A stretch of DNA of 64,000 bases from an uncultured Roseovarius sp. Its GTDB lineage: Bacteria > Pseudomonadota > Alphaproteobacteria > Rhodobacterales > Rhodobacteraceae. The position numbers and the translations under genes are program-made. The stretch is taken from contig OX638333.1 in the NCBI GenBank assembly GCA_951812895.1, forward strand, positions 982,366 to 1,046,365, in the 5' to 3' direction. Numbering within the stretch: the stretch's first letter is position 1; the number at the start of each line of letters is the position of its first letter. The notes under the pieces are model-generated. The model made no database searches. It was not told the DNA's origin and saw only the letters and a program-made list of their open reading frames with translations. Shown piece by piece: positions 61,677 to 64,000 of this stretch.

Positions 61677-62306
61677 ATGGCCGGAAGACCTAGGGAAATT
61701 GCGGAGCAATATGCCGGACGATCGACGCGAGAGGCTATCTTGCTTGCCGCAGAGGAGCTCGCGGGCGAAGTTGGCCCAACCGATTTAAAACTAAGAGAAA
61801 TCGCCAGGCGCGTAGGGATTGAGGCAGCGTCAATTTACAATCACTTCAAAGGTATCACCGGACTTCTGGCGGAACTTGTCAACGAGTCCCTGCAAGAGGA
61901 GCACAAGCTGCTTGCTCTGCCGCCGGGTTTGGTGGGAGAAGATGCCATTCGGGAGCTCAATCGCAGAACGACAAGCTATCTGTCGCAGCGAAAAGGAATC
62001 GTTAGCCTTTCCTTGATCGACTTTGCTGAGGCCAACAGCAAAACCAGAACAGCATTTGACGAAAACCAATCAGTAATTGTGAAAGGCTTGGACGTTGAGG
62101 CCAACCTGATCGGGTTGCACCTGGGATTGCAAAGGTTAGGGCGTGCAAAGTTAGGTCAAATTGCGATTTCCAGACGCTCAATGATTTTGACCCTAATGAG
62201 CCAAACGTGGCTTAACAAAAGAGAAGTCACGAAAGCGCGGGAAAAAGAAATTGCCAATCTGGTTTCGGCCTTCGTGTTGGGCCTGCCGTCGCAAATGGCA
62301 GAGTAA
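61677..62306 (+). CDS. TetR-family transcriptional regulator
   Basis: A protein of 209 residues. The HTH is residues about 17-62: STREAILLAAEELAGEVGPT, LKLREIARRVGIEAASIYNH, FKGITGLLAELVNESLQEEH. The C-terminal domain is helical. AAGGAGA lies ten bases upstream of the ATG. It is divergent from the metallo-beta-lactamase-fold group and followed at 41 bp by the glutathionyl reductase gene, so it likely controls both sides. Confidence 0.9.
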   Translation: MAGRPREIAEQYAGRSTREAILLAAEELAGEVGPTDLKLREIARRVGIEAASIYNHFKGITGLLAELVNESLQEEHKLLALPPGLVGEDAIRELNRRTTSYLSQRKGIVSLSLIDFAEANSKTRTAFDENQSVIVKGLDVEANLIGLHLGLQRLGRAKLGQIAISRRSMILTLMSQTWLNKREVTKAREKEIANLVSAFVLGLPSQMAE

Positions 62307-62347
62307 TCACGCAAATCATATTGCCAATTTTCAGGAGCCATCGACAA

Positions 62348-63307
62348 ATGCGCCGAATGATCGAAGGGGCGTGGTTTCCGGATGTTAGCCGCGAACAGAT
62401 AAGCGAAAACACCGCTATCGCCGCAAATTTCCATACACCGCGATATATTCTCGGAATCGACGAAGGTCGTTTAGCCGCCGAACCCCAGAGTTTCCATCTG
62501 TATGGTTGTTATGCCTGTCCATTTGCGCATCGTGCAGTGCTTGGGCGTGCCATTCTTGATGTCGACCTTCCCATGACCCTGGCGAATCCATGGTTGGGTG
62601 GTCCTGACGGATGGCACTTTGACGAAGACCCCAACGCGCCAATCAAAGGCGCAACGACTTTGTGGGAAATCTACCGCGCTTGCGACCCCAAGTATTCAGG
62701 AAAGGTCACAGTGCCGGTTTTGTGGGACAAGACTGCCAATGCAATGGCATCCAACAACTCAGGCGAAATTCTTGAGGCTTTAATCCGGGCATTTGACAGT
62801 CAGAACAAGCTGAACATCACGCTGGACGGTCCTGGTCTTGCTGAACGATGCGACTGGATCAATGAGCGTATTAACATCGACATTTACAAAATTGGCTTCG
62901 CGACATCGCAAGAGGCTTACGATGACGCATATGACACCTTTGCCGCAAGCCTTCTGGAACTGAACGCTTTGCTTGAAGGGCAAGACTATCTCTGGGGAGA
63001 TAGGTTAAGCCTTGCCGACTTGTTGTTGTTCCCAACAGCGATCAGATTTGACGCCGGATACCAAGGCGCGTTTCACATGCACACTTTAAGCTGGCGACAA
63101 TTTCCGAACCTTTGGAGGCATATGCAACTTATCTCGAAGCTACCGGGCGTGATGGAAACGGTATCCCCGCAAGACTACCGCATTCACTACTTCGATGACT
63201 CTGCATTCCCTCTTCGCCACAAGATGTCAGATGGTCACTATGTCGTACCCAAAACGCCTGAGCCGTTCTTACTTCCAGTGGACCTAGGGATGTTTCGGGC
63301 AAGGTAA
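62348..63307 (+). CDS. Glutathionyl-hydroquinone reductase-like (Xi-class) glutathione transferase
   Basis: A 319-residue protein. The thioredoxin-like domain has LYGCYACPFAHRAVLGRAIL with the catalytic Cys (CPFAHR; CPWAHR is usual) at about residue 55, then KVTVPVLWDKTANAMASNNS, the glutathione-binding cis-Pro and Ser region. The helical C-terminal domain has GDRLSLADLLLFPTAIRFDA, LWRHMQLISKLPGV and IHYFDD. Such enzymes reduce glutathionyl-hydroquinones with glutathione in the cytosol. ATG 62348 has AGGAG eleven bases upstream; an in-frame start at 62321 is weaker. It is co-directional with the TetR gene. Confidence 0.88.
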   Translation: MRRMIEGAWFPDVSREQISENTAIAANFHTPRYILGIDEGRLAAEPQSFHLYGCYACPFAHRAVLGRAILDVDLPMTLANPWLGGPDGWHFDEDPNAPIKGATTLWEIYRACDPKYSGKVTVPVLWDKTANAMASNNSGEILEALIRAFDSQNKLNITLDGPGLAERCDWINERINIDIYKIGFATSQEAYDDAYDTFAASLLELNALLEGQDYLWGDRLSLADLLLFPTAIRFDAGYQGAFHMHTLSWRQFPNLWRHMQLISKLPGVMETVSPQDYRIHYFDDSAFPLRHKMSDGHYVVPKTPEPFLLPVDLGMFRAR

Positions 63308-63438
63308 ATTCGTTCAAAGGCACCTGGCCGAAGGATTATGTCGCATTCAATTCGCTGCGCTGCGGCAGTTCGACAAGAGCGTTTGGAAACGCGGAAAATG
63401 TGAATGTGCATTTCGCACCAGATAAAGGAGAAAATGGA

Positions 63439-63858
63439 ATGGATCTTAGAGATATCTTACTGATCGTGCACTTCATCGGTCTGCTGACAACCGGTGCAGC
63501 GATCTTGACGATGCCGGTTTTGGTGGCGACGGCACGTGGAACTTTGGATGAGCATCGCGCAACGATAGGCAAGGCGACTAAATCGGTCGTGATGATCGGG
63601 CGCATTGGCTTGACCTTGTTGCTGGTGACGGGTGTGATAATGGCGACGATTAATGGCTACTGGAGCATTGGTGGTTGGTTTTACGTCAAACTGGGCCTGA
63701 TTGTTCTACTGGCGGTTACGACATCTGTTGCCGATAGCGGTGCTGAAAAAGTTGGCGCCGGTGACAGTGCAAAGGCTGATCAGGCCAAGATGTTTGGATA
63801 TGTAAATATCCTGGTGGTTGCTTTCATCATATTGTCAGCAGTAATGACGTTTCACTAA
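63439..63858 (+). CDS. Small integral membrane protein of unknown function
   Basis: A protein of 139 residues with four membrane helices: ILLIVHFIGLLTTGAAILTM, VVMIGRIGLTLLLVTGVIMA, YVKLGLIVLLAVTTSVAD and YVNILVVAFIILSAVMTF. The pattern, with His in the first helix and a Lys-Leu-x-L segment in the third, resembles the DUF2269/CopD-like group of four-helix proteins; this is tentative. ATG 63439 has AAAGGAG upstream. Confidence 0.65.
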   Translation: MDLRDILLIVHFIGLLTTGAAILTMPVLVATARGTLDEHRATIGKATKSVVMIGRIGLTLLLVTGVIMATINGYWSIGGWFYVKLGLIVLLAVTTSVADSGAEKVGAGDSAKADQAKMFGYVNILVVAFIILSAVMTFH

Positions 63859-63870
63859 CCAATCCACGGT

Positions 63871-63911
63871 AGGCCCAAGTTCGCAATAATCGAAACCCCG
63901 GCTTGGGCCTT
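63871..63911 (+). terminator. Possible terminator after the last gene
   Basis: AGGCCCAAG (63871-63879) and CTTGGGCCT (63902-63910) can pair around a 22-base loop. Only a short T-containing tail follows. It ends the group TetR, glutathione transferase, membrane protein. Confidence 0.45.
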
Positions 63912-64000
63912 CTATCTGGTCGTGCTGTACACGCCAGTCACAATTGCCTCGTATTTCTTAATCCGGTTGGTACATTGGTTCCTGCGCCCAAGAATATCGA

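Overview
The window looks like a chromosomal segment of an alphaproteobacterium of the Rhodobacterales (Roseobacter-type). The evidence is a CcrM-type GANTC methyltransferase next to rnhB, the split leucine block leuC-leuD-(two genes)-leuB, TRAP and dipeptide-type solute-binding proteins with twin-arginine or Sec signals, and dense coding with moderately high GC. No 16S rRNA gene or other taxonomic marker is present, so the genus cannot be given.

Layout. 1-5.6 kb: amine or amino-acid related genes (amidohydrolase, peptide-type binding protein, XRE regulator, LysR regulator, a serine-hydroxymethyltransferase-like enzyme with changed active-site residues). 5.6-18.8 kb: core-like genes (cytochrome b561-YceI fusion, flavin amine oxidase, a membrane-anchored winged-helix protein, RNase HII, CcrM, LeuC, LeuD, LeuB) ending at tRNA-Pro(CGG). 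18.9-31.5 kb: an accessory island beside that tRNA, with a frameshifted integrase, a HTH/excisionase-like protein, the collapsed remains of a type I restriction system (hsdM, hsdS and hsdR pieces joined by deletion), an AT-richer cluster of secreted proteases, and insertion sequences. 31.6-47.9 kb: a catabolic region (MttB-type methyltransferase, AhpD-like protein, M29/NicX-like metalloenzyme, LacI regulator, TRAP binding protein; then ornithine cyclodeaminase-like protein, binding protein, RidA, ureohydrolase and LysR regulator), broken in the middle by a 4.5-kb transposable element. 48-50.7 kb: IS1182-type and IS110-type elements. 51-64 kb: two TetR-controlled groups (MATE/SRPBCC/SDR genes; metallo-beta-lactamase-fold/cupin/glutathionyl reductase genes).

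The most notable system is a pair of related IS1595-type elements, at 25462-28039 and 38206-42750. Each has a 325-residue transposase whose gene overlaps, by ATGA, a downstream DNA methyltransferase gene. The first carries an MT-A70 methylase plus a BglII-like nuclease. The second carries a beta-class methylase fused to an HNH nuclease. Both operons end in a tiny 53-56 residue protein sharing a YQP-K-M-D-P-L-V-K pattern. The first element has 24-bp inverted ends and an 8-bp target duplication and has cut a small secreted-protein gene in two. The second also holds two odd tRNA-like genes and a coiled-coil/winged-helix gene cut by an IS630 element; it has no target duplication and sits between the first eight codons of a dctQ-like gene and an ornithine cyclodeaminase gene that lost its 3' end, which suggests a deletion. 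I infer that these are transposons that carry restriction-modification modules as cargo.

Several clear operator-like palindromes lie beside regulator genes (LacI at 34821, LysR at 46903, TetR at 55336 and 61598, and one near a membrane-bound wHTH gene at 9665). Three GANTC sites lie just upstream of ccrM.
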